This document shows positions 17,554 through 26,820 of a stretch of DNA of 64,000 nt, one piece after another. Source of the stretch: Gammaproteobacteria bacterium (lineage in GTDB: Bacteria; Pseudomonadota; Gammaproteobacteria; Pseudomonadales; Cellvibrionaceae); the NCBI GenBank assembly GCA_004172865.1, contig SEBV01000016.1:27666-91665 (forward strand). Reading direction: 5' to 3'. The stretch's first letter is position 1; each line of letters opens with the position of its first letter. The notes under the pieces are model-generated. The model had not been told where the DNA came from. It worked only from the letters and a program-made list of their open reading frames with translations, and made no database searches. A program made the position numbers and the translations under genes.

Positions 17554-17592
17554 CTTAATTTCAAAGCTTAATTTGAAAGCTTAATTTGAAAG
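17554..17592. repeat. Three tandem copies of a 13-base unit upstream of radA
   Basis: Units are CTTAATTTCAAAG (17554-17566), CTTAATTTGAAAG (17567-17579) and CTTAATTTGAAAG (17580-17592): two identical and one differing at a single base. They lie in the probable radA leader or promoter. Slippage copies or a regulator-binding array are both possible. Confidence 0.85.
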
Positions 17593-17596
17593 CATT

Positions 17597-17634
17597 TAAA
17601 ACAACAAAGGCCTGATGAATCACCAAGCCTTCGC
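17597..17634 (-). terminator. Rho-independent terminator after the sensor-like membrane protein gene
   Basis: On the minus strand, AAGGC-T-TGGTG-ATT-CATCA-G-GCCTT (17631-17607) forms a hairpin with one G-U pair and single-base bulges, followed by TGTTGTTTT. It separates the 17654-18571 gene from radA. Confidence 0.7.
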
Positions 17635-17653
17635 GCACTACAAGATGTAGAAC

Positions 17654-18571
17654 TTATTTTTCATCGGTCAATTTTAGGTAAGCGCCCAAACCGACCAGCA
17701 TGGCCACCGCAGCAAACAACATCAATACCGCAGAATTTAAATGATCTTCACCGCCGAGTAACGACTTAAACATTAACAATAGTGATTCGATAGATACCGC
17801 AATTACGATGGCCGACATAAAACGGCTGATGGTTCTGCGCATCGAGCCTTCGTGGTGAATATCTTTGTGCAGAAAAACTTCTTCTTCCAAAATGGTTTTG
17901 CCTAAATCGAAAATCGCCAAGCCCAAGGTCACGAGGATGACTGCGCCGAATATTTTGATCGGTTCATCAATGTGATTATGTACAACGCCGTACATGTCTT
18001 TACCGCCGTAATACAACAACAAACTCGCAATCAACACCAGCATGATGCCTATGACGGCATACACCGCTTGAAAGAACGGATGCACGCGACGACGCAATTC
18101 ATCGCCATTCAAAAACGTAATGAGTTTTTCCAAATTAAAGTTGATAACTAGAAAACCAATTTTTTCTTCGGCGGTGACATAACGCTGCACCGCCGAAATG
18201 GCGAGTTGATGAGTTGCGTTGGAAAGATAAGGCGATGTCACCGTGGAAATTTTTTCGTTTCGAACCGCTTTGGTGTAGTAAGCGCGATTACTGCGGTCTG
18301 AACACATGCCAGGTTCGCTACGTTTGGAGTCGTCGATATCCGGTGCCGCCGCAGAGACTGTGGTTTGCATGCCGTGTTCGTCGAGACAATAAAGCAATTC
18401 CACAAACGGATAAGATTTGTGCAAACGCTCAACGGTTTTGTGCAACTGAGCTTCATCACTTTCCAATTTGCGCGGCATTAATGCGGTCACAATGGAATCG
18501 AGCAAGCGATCAATTTGCGGTTGATAGTCTTCGTATTTACGTAATAGATAAAGATAATTGCGGGGAGTCAT
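17654..18571 (-). CDS. Membrane protein with an N-terminal PDC/Cache-like domain and four C-terminal membrane segments
   Basis: A 305-residue protein. Residues about 15-155 look like a PDC/Cache-type sensor (RAYYTKAVRNEKISTVTSPY and the following HQLAISAVQRY are characteristic), but there is no membrane segment in front of it, so it would lie on the cytoplasmic side, unlike normal Cache sensors. Hydrophobic segments follow at about 164-188, 207-228, 252-270 and 280-298. No kinase, cyclase or chemotaxis output is present. I do not know its function. A terminator lies just downstream. Confidence 0.7.
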   Translation of the reverse strand: MTPRNYLYLLRKYEDYQPQIDRLLDSIVTALMPRKLESDEAQLHKTVERLHKSYPFVELLYCLDEHGMQTTVSAAAPDIDDSKRSEPGMCSDRSNRAYYTKAVRNEKISTVTSPYLSNATHQLAISAVQRYVTAEEKIGFLVINFNLEKLITFLNGDELRRRVHPFFQAVYAVIGIMLVLIASLLLYYGGKDMYGVVHNHIDEPIKIFGAVILVTLGLAIFDLGKTILEEEVFLHKDIHHEGSMRRTISRFMSAIVIAVSIESLLLMFKSLLGGEDHLNSAVLMLFAAVAMLVGLGAYLKLTDEK

Positions 18572-18705
18572 AACACTGTCTCAATTCATGAAATCTTGAT
18601 TGCGCAGGCGCTTTTGCCTGTAATCATACACAAGCCGGTTTACGCTGACTGCATAAATACTTAAAAATCTGGCGACAACAGAAAAAATGCTTTCACTTGT
18701 TCAAA

Positions 18706-18741
18706 AAAAAGCCCGCTGATTTTTCCAGCGGGCTTGTTCTT
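18706..18741 (-). terminator. Rho-independent terminator of the lipase-like gene
   Basis: Arms GCCCGCTG (18711-18718) and CAGCGGGC (18726-18733) with a seven-base loop. On the minus strand eight T follow, a strong terminator for the lipoprotein gene; on the plus strand TTGTTCTT gives weaker ends. Confidence 0.88.
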
Positions 18742-18768
18742 ATCGCAGGGCGATGATTTCTACTGTAA

Positions 18769-21120
18769 TCAAGGTGTTTCTACATTTGCAGGAGCTTGCG
18801 TGCCTATGGCCACTTTGCCAGCACCTAACACGAAGCTCACTACTTCAGCCTGCATTTCTGCCGTCACTTGTGGCGCTGCATCACTAGGACGCAACAATGA
18901 CCCATGCTCACCAGCATTCAGTTTCACAATCCCAAGACCGAGTTGTGTTTCACCTAAGCCCAACTGCGTTGCGCCTAACAAGCGCGCAAATGCTTGCGTG
19001 CCGGTGAGCGGCGCGCTGTCTGCACTGTTGGGGATTACTAAATCATTCTTAACCTGCTGAACCAGAACTGGAAGTTGCAGAGTAGCCAGAATTTGGTTGA
19101 AGTTAACCGGATCACCAGAATCAACCGCACTTTGCGCGGCATACATAAACTTCTCGTAATTACTGGTGCCGACATTAACGCCTGCTTTAGCAAGGCCTGC
19201 GTTAATAACCGGCGCAAAACTAGCTGAGTTCACCAATACTTGCGCGACTTGTGTGCCCGCTACGGACGCAACCAAACTGTGAATTGGGTTGAGATTTGAC
19301 GCCAATCCAACTTTTGCATCGTTGGCGATAGCGATCTGATTCACAGTAGTGAATACCGTACCGAGAATCCCGCCCAGCGAATGGCCGACAACATTTACAT
19401 TATTCAAATTGAGTTTCGCGCCCTGTGCTTGCACGAAGTCAGTGTCCAAACCTTTCAAGCTGGCATTGAGATTAAGTAAATCCATAACCGCTTCACGATT
19501 GTTGTCGCGGGTATTTAATAAGTAACCAAGATTGGTGAAGTGCGCACCCGAGCCGTCACTTGAACCTGGAGTTGCGAAGTTCATAGCCGCTGGTGCACCG
19601 CCTGGGCCAGCAACGTTGAAGTGACGTTCATGAGGCGCATCAGCACCGTACAAGCTCGCAAATGGAATCAACTGGCTCTTTTCCACGTTAAGTACATTAA
19701 CAAACGCGTTGTCAGCTGCAACGCCATGCAATGGCAAGTCAATCGCAACTGTCGCTACGCATTTGCTCGCCAGTGTGTGTGCTAACGCCAAGCCTGATGT
19801 GCGATCCAAAGTAATACCGTGGACATAAATTACCACTGGGTAACCGCCAGACGCATAGATTTGGCCGCATCTCAGCGAGCCAGCATAACCGGGAACCCAA
19901 TTTGAGTCGGGCAAAGTGACTTGCAAGGGAATGGATTCGTCAGTCGTTTTAGCTGCAAAGGGATAGCGATAGGTCACGTTGTAACTGGTTTTGTCTGCAT
20001 CTTTCGGGACGGTTACACCTAACGCCGCAGCCAAGGTTAGATCCGGTGACCAAGCACGTGTTAGGAAAGTACCGAATGGCAGAGTGCCCGGTGCCGTCTG
20101 GTAGTAAGGAATTTTTATATAGCCGGTATAGAGCTTGCCCACGTTACCCGCAAGCGCGCCATTGGCAAGTACGCCCATATCTACACCCGTTGCAGCGGAG
20201 ACTTTTAAGGGGCGCTGCTTCGGTGTTGATAGTAATCCGTTTGCATCCAGCGCAGCGACGTTGGTAACAGCCGTTGCCGGAGCAACGCCCGCTGCAATTT
20301 GGGTAGCGGCAAGCGCAGCACGCGGTGCAGCCATCGCAACCAAAGGTGCTTGCGGATCTGTAGTGGTAAATGTGTAGGTCAACACCAGCTTATCAACCGC
20401 AGTGCTGGCAGTTAAAGAAGGATTAACTTTGGTAAGAAAACCGGTGGCCAAAGTTTCCCAGCCAATGATCGCATTGCGAACAGGCACCAGGGCCGCAAGA
20501 GTTTGATACGACGTATCGTGCAGTGCGTTATAAGTCCATGAGCGAGTTAGTGGTTTACCGCCGGTATCTTTGATGTCATTGGTTAAAAAAACCAAATACT
20601 TTGCTTTGGATTTCAACGGCAACGTGGGGCGAATACGAATCACGTTATTGGTGCCGCCATCCAGCGATACTACGCGCGTATCAAATATGGCTGCGCCAAT
20701 AATTCCGACAACGTTCGCCGGATTCAGCGCGTCTTTAGTGCCAGTATCTAATTGCAATAGAAACACACTTTTTGAAGGGAGAACTGTTGCAGCATCTACG
20801 CTGCCTTCCACCATGACATCAAAAAAAGCGGAGGTTGAAAAACCATCCAGGCCATTCAATGTCGCACGCACAGCGTCAGAAGGCGAACCAACATCGGCGG
20901 TGCCATCTGAAGTCGCGGCATTGGCGAATACCAAATCGGTATTGAAAGGAACATCGGAAATAACAGGGTCAAAGCGAGGATGCGTGCCCGCTACAAATGC
21001 CTCGGCGCCGGTGGGTTCGGGCTGCTTTTTATGATCGTCACCGCCGCCGCAACTGGCGAGCAAAAACGATAAACAAATTGATAATGCGGTAGCTGGGAAC
21101 AGGTTTATCTTATTCTTCAT
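18769..21120 (-). CDS. Outer-membrane lipase/esterase lipoprotein (bacterial virulence factor lipase N-terminal type)
   Basis: Start ATG 21120 (AGGAAA upstream) gives 783 residues; the open frame extends 16 codons further. A lipoprotein signal ends in LLAS|C with Cys24, followed by Gly, so outer-membrane sorting is expected. The first half resembles the N-terminal domain found before large secreted bacterial lipases. The second half is an alpha/beta hydrolase: oxyanion region VIYVHGITLD near residue 430-440 and nucleophile elbow GHSLGG at 579-584 (Ser581). Likely substrates are triglycerides or short-chain esters. It ends in a terminator and is a single transcription unit. Confidence 0.82.
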   Translation of the reverse strand: MKNKINLFPATALSICLSFLLASCGGGDDHKKQPEPTGAEAFVAGTHPRFDPVISDVPFNTDLVFANAATSDGTADVGSPSDAVRATLNGLDGFSTSAFFDVMVEGSVDAATVLPSKSVFLLQLDTGTKDALNPANVVGIIGAAIFDTRVVSLDGGTNNVIRIRPTLPLKSKAKYLVFLTNDIKDTGGKPLTRSWTYNALHDTSYQTLAALVPVRNAIIGWETLATGFLTKVNPSLTASTAVDKLVLTYTFTTTDPQAPLVAMAAPRAALAATQIAAGVAPATAVTNVAALDANGLLSTPKQRPLKVSAATGVDMGVLANGALAGNVGKLYTGYIKIPYYQTAPGTLPFGTFLTRAWSPDLTLAAALGVTVPKDADKTSYNVTYRYPFAAKTTDESIPLQVTLPDSNWVPGYAGSLRCGQIYASGGYPVVIYVHGITLDRTSGLALAHTLASKCVATVAIDLPLHGVAADNAFVNVLNVEKSQLIPFASLYGADAPHERHFNVAGPGGAPAAMNFATPGSSDGSGAHFTNLGYLLNTRDNNREAVMDLLNLNASLKGLDTDFVQAQGAKLNLNNVNVVGHSLGGILGTVFTTVNQIAIANDAKVGLASNLNPIHSLVASVAGTQVAQVLVNSASFAPVINAGLAKAGVNVGTSNYEKFMYAAQSAVDSGDPVNFNQILATLQLPVLVQQVKNDLVIPNSADSAPLTGTQAFARLLGATQLGLGETQLGLGIVKLNAGEHGSLLRPSDAAPQVTAEMQAEVVSFVLGAGKVAIGTQAPANVETP

Positions 21121-21519
21121 ATAGTGTTTCCTGAATGGTGAAAAGTTACACCGAGTCAGTATAGTCAAAAATTTAAAAACAATTTAGAGCCCGCACTTTT
21201 TATTATTGTGCGACGGGCGGCATAAGCGGTTAGACAAGTCGTCAGAATCATCGCCTACCTGAAATTCAAGCATTAATGAAAACCAGTATTTATAAATTGC
21301 TGCAACTCGACAAAATCTATTTTAAATATGAAAAATTTTGAGACGTTATCAATTCAAAACTCACAATAGTAAAAAATTGATCTGATCAAATTATCATTAC
21401 CTCAAAATAATAAAATACCGGTCAAAACCTCAATAAGGCCTGTGTAAATTAACGTATGTTTGTTTGACTCCCAATTCTCACTTGCTAGTCTTAAGTCTTT
21501 AATAATAAACGAGGCAATC
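21121..21519. promoter_or_regulatory. Divergent control region between lipase-like gene and xylanase gene
   Basis: About 400 bases without a gene. A TTGACT (21464-21469) and TAGTCT (21486-21491) pair with a 16-base spacer is a plausible xylanase promoter. A perfect palindrome TTGATC-T-GATCAA lies at 21377-21389, about 75 bases upstream of that -35 box, and could be an operator. A weak GTGTTTC-rich stretch near the lipase start shows nothing specific. Confidence 0.45.
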
Positions 21520-22656
21520 ATGTCCATTTCACGCAGATCCCTGATAAAAAACTCCGCAATTGCAGCTGTGCTCTTGGGCATTAAAAATAGTGCTATTGCA
21601 AAAGCAGTTGAGCGCACAGGCATCAAAGATTTTTACAAAGATGACTTTCGAATAGGAACTGCACTCAGCACCTCGACGCTGATGAAAAACAACGAGGCTT
21701 TATTAGCACTTGTTGCGCGAGAGTTTAATGCGATTACCCCTGAAAACTGCATGAAGTGGGAAGCACTTAAGCCGAAAGATAAAGAGTGGGATTGGACCGC
21801 TGCAGATAAATTTGTCGAATTTGGACAGAAAAATAATATGTATATTGTTGGACACAATCTTGTATGGCACAGCCAAGTTCCAGAGGACGTTTTTAAAAAT
21901 GAAAAAGGCGGCGCAATCAGTAAGGAAAATCTCACGCTAAAAATGCAAAATCACATTACCAACTTGGTCTCGCGCTACAAAGGTAAAATTCACGCGTGGG
22001 ATGTAGTGAACGAAGCGGTGGAAGATGATGGCTCCTGGCGTAAAAGTCCGTGGCATAACATCATGGGGGAAAATTTTATCGCGCAGGCATTTCACATCGC
22101 TAATGATGTTGATTCCAAAGCGCATCTTATTTACAACGATTACAACACCGAGTCACCCGCAAAAAGAAATTTTATTGTCGATATGGTGAAGCGCTTTAAA
22201 AAGCAAGGCGTGCCTATCCACGGTGTTGGCATGCAGGAGCATTTAAGTATTGACGGCCCAGGCGTTGCTGAAATTGAAGCGACTTTAATTGCACTTGCTG
22301 GCGCTGGAGTGCGAGCGCATATCACTGAGTTGGATGTGGATGTGTTGCCTTCGGTGTGGAATTTACCAACTGCGGAAGTTTCTACACGCTTTGAATACAC
22401 ACCTGAGCGCGACCCTTACATCAAGGGTTTACCGAAAAATACCGAAGAAAAGCTTGCCAAACGTTATGAGGAAATTTTCAAAGTATATCTAAAACATCAT
22501 GACAAAATTGAACGAGTAACACTATGGGGAACTGCAGATAGTGAAACTTGGCTGAATGATTTTCCAATTCGTGGCCGGACTAATTATCCTTTATTGTTCG
22601 ATCGCAAACTTGCGCCAAAACCGGCTTACTTCCGATTATTAGATTTGAAAAAATAA
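21520..22656 (+). CDS. GH10 endo-beta-1,4-xylanase with Tat-like signal
   Basis: Single-domain glycoside hydrolase family 10 enzyme, 378 residues from ATG 21520 (GAGG five bases upstream). The N-terminus SRRSLIK followed by a hydrophobic stretch is a twin-arginine-type signal ending near AIA. Catalytic residues are the acid/base Glu165 in DVVNEAVED and the nucleophile Glu270 in HITELDVDV; WHSQVPEDV and the C-terminal RVTLWGTADSETWLNDFP are GH10 hallmarks. No carbohydrate-binding module or linker follows, and no lipobox is present, so a periplasmic enzyme that trims imported xylo-oligosaccharides is plausible. It could instead act outside the cell; the sequence does not decide this. Confidence 0.93.
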   Translation: MSISRRSLIKNSAIAAVLLGIKNSAIAKAVERTGIKDFYKDDFRIGTALSTSTLMKNNEALLALVAREFNAITPENCMKWEALKPKDKEWDWTAADKFVEFGQKNNMYIVGHNLVWHSQVPEDVFKNEKGGAISKENLTLKMQNHITNLVSRYKGKIHAWDVVNEAVEDDGSWRKSPWHNIMGENFIAQAFHIANDVDSKAHLIYNDYNTESPAKRNFIVDMVKRFKKQGVPIHGVGMQEHLSIDGPGVAEIEATLIALAGAGVRAHITELDVDVLPSVWNLPTAEVSTRFEYTPERDPYIKGLPKNTEEKLAKRYEEIFKVYLKHHDKIERVTLWGTADSETWLNDFPIRGRTNYPLLFDRKLAPKPAYFRLLDLKK

Positions 22657-22723
22657 TCTGATTATGGATATTGTGGTCACAGCTAACGACGATATCCTTA
22701 TACGTAAAAACCAATGCAAAAAA

Positions 22724-23881
22724 TCAAACTGCTTGCGCGGGCTTAGACTCAGAAAAATCGCGTTTAATATTGTCGGGATAAAATCTATCGCGTAATTTCA
22801 TAAACGGTGTTTCGATAAATTGATATAGCGCCCAACCGGCAACAATACTAACCACCATAATAATCATTACGCCAAAGGCTTTGTCTGTATTAACACCATG
22901 CGCTGGCAACCAGGATTTTAGAATTTGAAATAGTGGTTTATGAATTAAATAAATTGCGTAAGACCATAACGCAAGACTTGCCGCACCCGGAAGTCTAATT
23001 CTGCTTAATAACGAATTGGGGCTTAATGCTGCTAGCACTAATACGGCAAAACTTATCGCTATAAACGAAAACCCAAAGGTCGCCACTAAAAACGAAAATC
23101 CATAATCCTCAATGTAAAAATAGTTTTGCAATACATATAACATAGCAGCAATACTCAACACGCCAAGCACTAATACCAGATTTCCACGAGCCACTATTTT
23201 AGCGTATGTCGTGCTGTGATAATTTTTCAATAACGCAATTGCGATGCCCGGTAGCAATTCATCAAAGCGCGTAAAACTGGAGTAATAAATATGCTGCCAA
23301 TAATCGCTGCCGGTAATAGCTTCCTGCCCATGGGTATACCAATTGAATCCACGTAAAAACATTCCAAGTAGTATTGCGCTAACCATTGCCAACCAGACGA
23401 ATGCGATTGAACGTTTTACAAATGCAAACGCCAAGGCAATCAGCGGAAATAACAAATAAAACTGCTCTTCAATACACAGCGACCAGGAATGCGTGAAGGT
23501 ATGCCCGAGGCGAAAACCGAAATTTTGTGTAAACGTGAGAAAGGACCACAAGGATGCTGTGGAACTGCCACTCAAAGCGACTGGAAAAATAAAATAAAGT
23601 GCAAGTACTGCGTAATAATTTGGCAAGGTGCGCAGGAGGCGGCGAATGTAAAATAATTTGAGTGAAAAATCTTGACCTTTAGCCAAAGCTGATAGGATTT
23701 GATTGCCAATTAAATAACCGCTCAGCACAAAAAATAAATCGACACCCACCCAACCTAACTGGCTAACAAAACCAAAAATATTTTCCTGACTCACGACAGA
23801 TTTGTAGTGGAACATCAACACTATAACAATCGCTAAAGCACGTAAACTGTCCAAACCATTAAGACGTTTCTTATTTTCCAT
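22724..23881 (-). CDS. Acyltransferase 3 family membrane protein (OafA/YrhL-like)
   Basis: A 385-residue integral-membrane acyltransferase. It opens with RLNGLDSLRALAIVIVLMFH (about 5-24), which holds the conserved Arg and His of the family, and contains FYIRRLLRTLPNYYAVL near 76-92 and SWSLCIEEQFYLLFP near 137-151. Such enzymes acetylate or acylate cell-surface glycans, O-antigen or peptidoglycan. It is divergent from the two-component operon across 187 bases, which contain the CCTAAG direct repeat, so it may share that regulation. The precise acceptor is unknown. Confidence 0.88.
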   Translation of the reverse strand: MENKKRLNGLDSLRALAIVIVLMFHYKSVVSQENIFGFVSQLGWVGVDLFFVLSGYLIGNQILSALAKGQDFSLKLFYIRRLLRTLPNYYAVLALYFIFPVALSGSSTASLWSFLTFTQNFGFRLGHTFTHSWSLCIEEQFYLLFPLIALAFAFVKRSIAFVWLAMVSAILLGMFLRGFNWYTHGQEAITGSDYWQHIYYSSFTRFDELLPGIAIALLKNYHSTTYAKIVARGNLVLVLGVLSIAAMLYVLQNYFYIEDYGFSFLVATFGFSFIAISFAVLVLAALSPNSLLSRIRLPGAASLALWSYAIYLIHKPLFQILKSWLPAHGVNTDKAFGVMIIMVVSIVAGWALYQFIETPFMKLRDRFYPDNIKRDFSESKPAQAV

Positions 23882-23971
23882 GGGAACCTTTTCCTATTAT
23901 GAGTAGCCGTACAAACTTCGCGGCAGCATTATAGAGAAATTTCCAATAGACTCACAGAGAAAGCGCTAGTC

Positions 23972-23988
23972 CCTAAGAGCACCCTAAG
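23972..23988 (+). promoter_or_regulatory. CCTAAG-N5-CCTAAG direct-repeat operator (site 1)
   Basis: Two CCTAAG hexamers (23972-23977 and 23983-23988) separated by five bases, an 11-base period expected for head-to-tail binding by an OmpR/PmrA-type regulator. It lies 80 bases before the response-regulator start and 91 bases before the acyltransferase start. The same arrangement and orientation occur before the PAP2 gene (site 2). Confidence 0.7.
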
Positions 23989-24068
23989 TATTTTGTGCAA
24001 CAATCGTAAATAGACAATTACAATCGCGTTGGAAAGATTCTTATACGCAGGTATAGAGGCGATAAAAG

Positions 24069-24734
24069 ATGCGAATTTTATTAGTGGAGGACGACCAAAT
24101 GATTGGTGACTCCATCTTCGAAAGCTTGAAAGACTCAGGCTACGCGCCCGACTGGGTTAAAGACGGTGAATCCGCATTAGCGGCAGTGGCGTGCCAGCAC
24201 TATGATTTGATGCTGCTCGATATAGGTTTGCCGCAACGCGATGGCATTTCGGTGTTACGTAAAATCCGCCAAAGCGATACACCTTTACCAATTATTATGC
24301 TCACCGCACGCGATGCGCTGGAAGATCGAATCTTAGGCCTTGATGCTGGTGCGGATGATTACCTCGTTAAACCTTTCGCACTAGGTGAATTAAACGCACG
24401 TATGCGCGCTGTTTTGCGGCGTCAAAGTGCAAACGTAAGTCCGCATCTCACTAACGGTGCGATTTCACTTGACCCGGCAACTCGCGAAGCTTTTCTTAAA
24501 GACGGTGAACCCATTCGCTTATCAGCACGAGAATTCGCTTTGTTGCGAGCACTCCTTACTCGACCTGGCGCCATTCTTTCACGCTCGGAATTAGAAGAAA
24601 AAATTTACAGCTGGGGATCAGAAGTAGAGAGCAACGCGGTGGAATTTCTAATCCATTCGCTACGTAAAAAATTTGGCAGTTCTATTATTAAAAATATTCG
24701 AGGTCTGGGATGGATGGTCAACAAAACAAATTAA
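24069..24734 (+). CDS. OmpR-family response regulator (PmrA/QseB-like)
   Basis: A 221-residue regulator with a receiver domain (acidic pocket Glu7-Asp8-Asp9, phosphoacceptor Asp51 in LLLDIGLP, Lys101 in VKPF) and a C-terminal winged helix (about 130-218, with SAREFALLRALL and VEFLIHSLRKKF). The proportions match PmrA/QseB-type regulators. It overlaps the sensor kinase gene by 25 bases, so the pair is translationally coupled. The CCTAAG repeat 80 bases upstream suggests autoregulation. Confidence 0.94.
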   Translation: MRILLVEDDQMIGDSIFESLKDSGYAPDWVKDGESALAAVACQHYDLMLLDIGLPQRDGISVLRKIRQSDTPLPIIMLTARDALEDRILGLDAGADDYLVKPFALGELNARMRAVLRRQSANVSPHLTNGAISLDPATREAFLKDGEPIRLSAREFALLRALLTRPGAILSRSELEEKIYSWGSEVESNAVEFLIHSLRKKFGSSIIKNIRGLGWMVNKTN

Positions 24735-26044
24735 GTCGATCTCTACAATTTCAATTAACCGCCAGCATTTCCCTCGCCATAACACTTGTCGCTTTAATCG
24801 CAAGCCTCATTTCTTATATTTGGTCTTTTAATGAAGCTATTGAACTTCAGGACGAACAACTCAAGGGTTTATCGAGTCTGGTCAACGACCAACGCATTAC
24901 GCAAATAACACCTTCAAAGCCCGGCTATGAATCATCAGTTGATCCTGAATCTGATTTTATTGTGCAACTACTGGATGCGGACTCGGATAAAAAAGATTTT
25001 GAATTACCGGGGCTTCCGAAAAATCTGCCAGATGGATTACAAACTCAAATCCTTAACGGCGTAAGTTGGCGTATCTTAATTGAAAAGCAAGACGATGGCT
25101 CGCGAAGCCTGGTTGCACAACAAACTGAAATGCGCGATGAAATTGCACGCACTAGCGCGTTAAATACGCTTATACCCTTATTGATTCTAATACCTATATT
25201 GTCCTTATTGATTACCTATTTAATTCGACAAGTTTTTTTGCCATTAAAAAAAATGTCGCTGCAATTAAACGATACCAATCAGGATTTGCTGCCATTACCG
25301 AACGAAAAGCTTGCCAATGAAATCGCACCTTTTGTTAACGCAATTAATCAATTACTACAACGTGTTCGCAGCGCCATGTTACTGCAACGTCAATTTGTCC
25401 GCGATGCTGCGCATGAACTTAGGTCACCACTCACTGCTATTTCGCTACAAGCTGAACGATTGATTGAAGCAAATACAGATTCGGTACTATTACCAAGGCT
25501 TGTTAATTTACACCGGGCAACTGAACGAACACGAATTCTGATTGAACAATTACTGACAATGGCTCGCGCGCAGGATGAAGAATCCAATAACAATGTTGGC
25601 GTTTCTATAAAAGCATTGCTGCGAGAAGTTATTGAAGATTTGTTGCCGCTAGCAGATCTCAAAGAGATCGATTTGTCGGTTGAGGGTGATGATATTGAAA
25701 TTCAAAGTCAGCCAATGGATTTACACATTCTGCTTAAAAATTTAATTGAGAACTCAATTCGCTATACACCAGCGCAAGGTCAAGTGGAAATATTCATCCA
25801 AAAAAATAATAGCTCGACGGAAATAATTGTGAAAGATTCTGGCCCTGGCATTCCTGAAGCGGAATTAGATCGAGTGTTTGACGCTTTCTATCGCGTATTA
25901 GGAAATAACGAGCCAGGTTCAGGGCTGGGGCTTTCAATCGTAAAAACAATTGCTGAACGTCTGAATTTAAAACTGAAAATCTGTAACAACTCAACCGAGC
26001 AAAATTCGGGATTATCTGTTTGCGTTAGTTTTAAAAATAATTAA
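24710..26044 (+). CDS. Sensor histidine kinase (PmrB/QseC-like)
   Basis: A 444-residue inner-membrane kinase. Membrane segments lie at about 17-39 and 152-172, with a periplasmic domain of roughly 110 residues between them. A HAMP-like linker precedes the H box RDAAHELRSPL with His235. Downstream are the N box LKNLIENSIRYTP (about 343-355), the G1 box DSGPGIPE and G2 GSGLGLSIV. It partners the overlapping response regulator. The periplasmic domain is acidic (PESDFIVQLLDADSDKKD), in keeping with cation or cationic-peptide sensing in PmrB-like proteins, but the signal is not proven. It converges on the PAP2 gene. Confidence 0.94.
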   Translation: MDGQQNKLSRSLQFQLTASISLAITLVALIASLISYIWSFNEAIELQDEQLKGLSSLVNDQRITQITPSKPGYESSVDPESDFIVQLLDADSDKKDFELPGLPKNLPDGLQTQILNGVSWRILIEKQDDGSRSLVAQQTEMRDEIARTSALNTLIPLLILIPILSLLITYLIRQVFLPLKKMSLQLNDTNQDLLPLPNEKLANEIAPFVNAINQLLQRVRSAMLLQRQFVRDAAHELRSPLTAISLQAERLIEANTDSVLLPRLVNLHRATERTRILIEQLLTMARAQDEESNNNVGVSIKALLREVIEDLLPLADLKEIDLSVEGDDIEIQSQPMDLHILLKNLIENSIRYTPAQGQVEIFIQKNNSSTEIIVKDSGPGIPEAELDRVFDAFYRVLGNNEPGSGLGLSIVKTIAERLNLKLKICNNSTEQNSGLSVCVSFKNN

Positions 26045-26055
26045 AGCGGTAAAAA

Positions 26056-26784
26056 TTATGCATTTACAGGCATACGAATTCGAATGTGATTTTTGACATA
26101 ACTGTGAGAAAAAACCAAATACACGCTTAGCGAATAAAACCAACATACCGCTAATGACCAAAGATCGTGTGAGAGAAAATGAGCGCCGCGAATCTGCTGA
26201 GTAAACCCAAACAGAATTCCGCAGCCTAAGGCGCCAGCTAGTCCCAACCAACGTAACCGCGATTGAAAAAATAAACCAAAAAAATACAGGGCTACCCATG
26301 AATATCCGGCACTTGCATGCGCCGCTGGAAAACATCCTTCCCCGTTGCGTAAATGCAATTGCTGAATAACATCTACATAAGACAATGCACCGCCATATCG
26401 TCCAAACTCCCAAGGGCAGGAAATATCCAGCGATGCTTTAAGCAAACCCACTAATGGACTTGCACCGGCAACAGCCAAAAATAAGTATGCTAATGGTTTT
26501 CGAATGTGGGATTGGGATTTTAAAAATAAACTCAAACACAAAGCGCAAATAACTATAGCGCCAAGAAAAATCGATAGCTCTCTTCCGCCCTTATGAAGCA
26601 ATGCTTCCGCAACCCAACTATTTTTCCATGCCCAGGAATGACCTTGAAGTGCATAGAAATAATCTTCAAGACGCATATCGATATTAAAATGAATAATGGC
26701 AAAACTTGCTGCCATCAAAAATAGTACCGGATATAGCAGATGTTGGCGCAGAAAGACTGAGTTGTTGATTGCCATAGATTGCAT
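26056..26784 (-). CDS. PAP2-family membrane phosphatase (lipid phosphatase)
   Basis: A PAP2 phosphatase with several membrane segments, 242 residues from ATG 26784; Met at 26775 is also possible. The frame opens further up at TTG 26829, but that codon lies inside the CCTAAG direct repeat, so it is unlikely. The three PAP2 motifs appear as KASLDISCPWEF, GCFPAAHASAG and RGAHFLSHD, with the catalytic histidines in the second and third. Candidates for substrate are undecaprenyl diphosphate or lipid A phosphates; its regulation by a PmrAB-like system would favour an envelope-modifying role. Confidence 0.83.
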   Translation of the reverse strand: MQSMAINNSVFLRQHLLYPVLFLMAASFAIIHFNIDMRLEDYFYALQGHSWAWKNSWVAEALLHKGGRELSIFLGAIVICALCLSLFLKSQSHIRKPLAYLFLAVAGASPLVGLLKASLDISCPWEFGRYGGALSYVDVIQQLHLRNGEGCFPAAHASAGYSWVALYFFGLFFQSRLRWLGLAGALGCGILFGFTQQIRGAHFLSHDLWSLAVCWFYSLSVYLVFSHSYVKNHIRIRMPVNA

Positions 26785-26820
26785 CGCAAGATTAACAAAA
26801 GCTAATCTTACAGACGCAAA

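Noticed and set aside
20570..21034. A 154-codon plus-strand frame inside the lipase-like gene
   Set aside because: Opposite-strand shadow caused by codon bias; composition (Ser/Thr/Pro-rich) is typical of such shadows.
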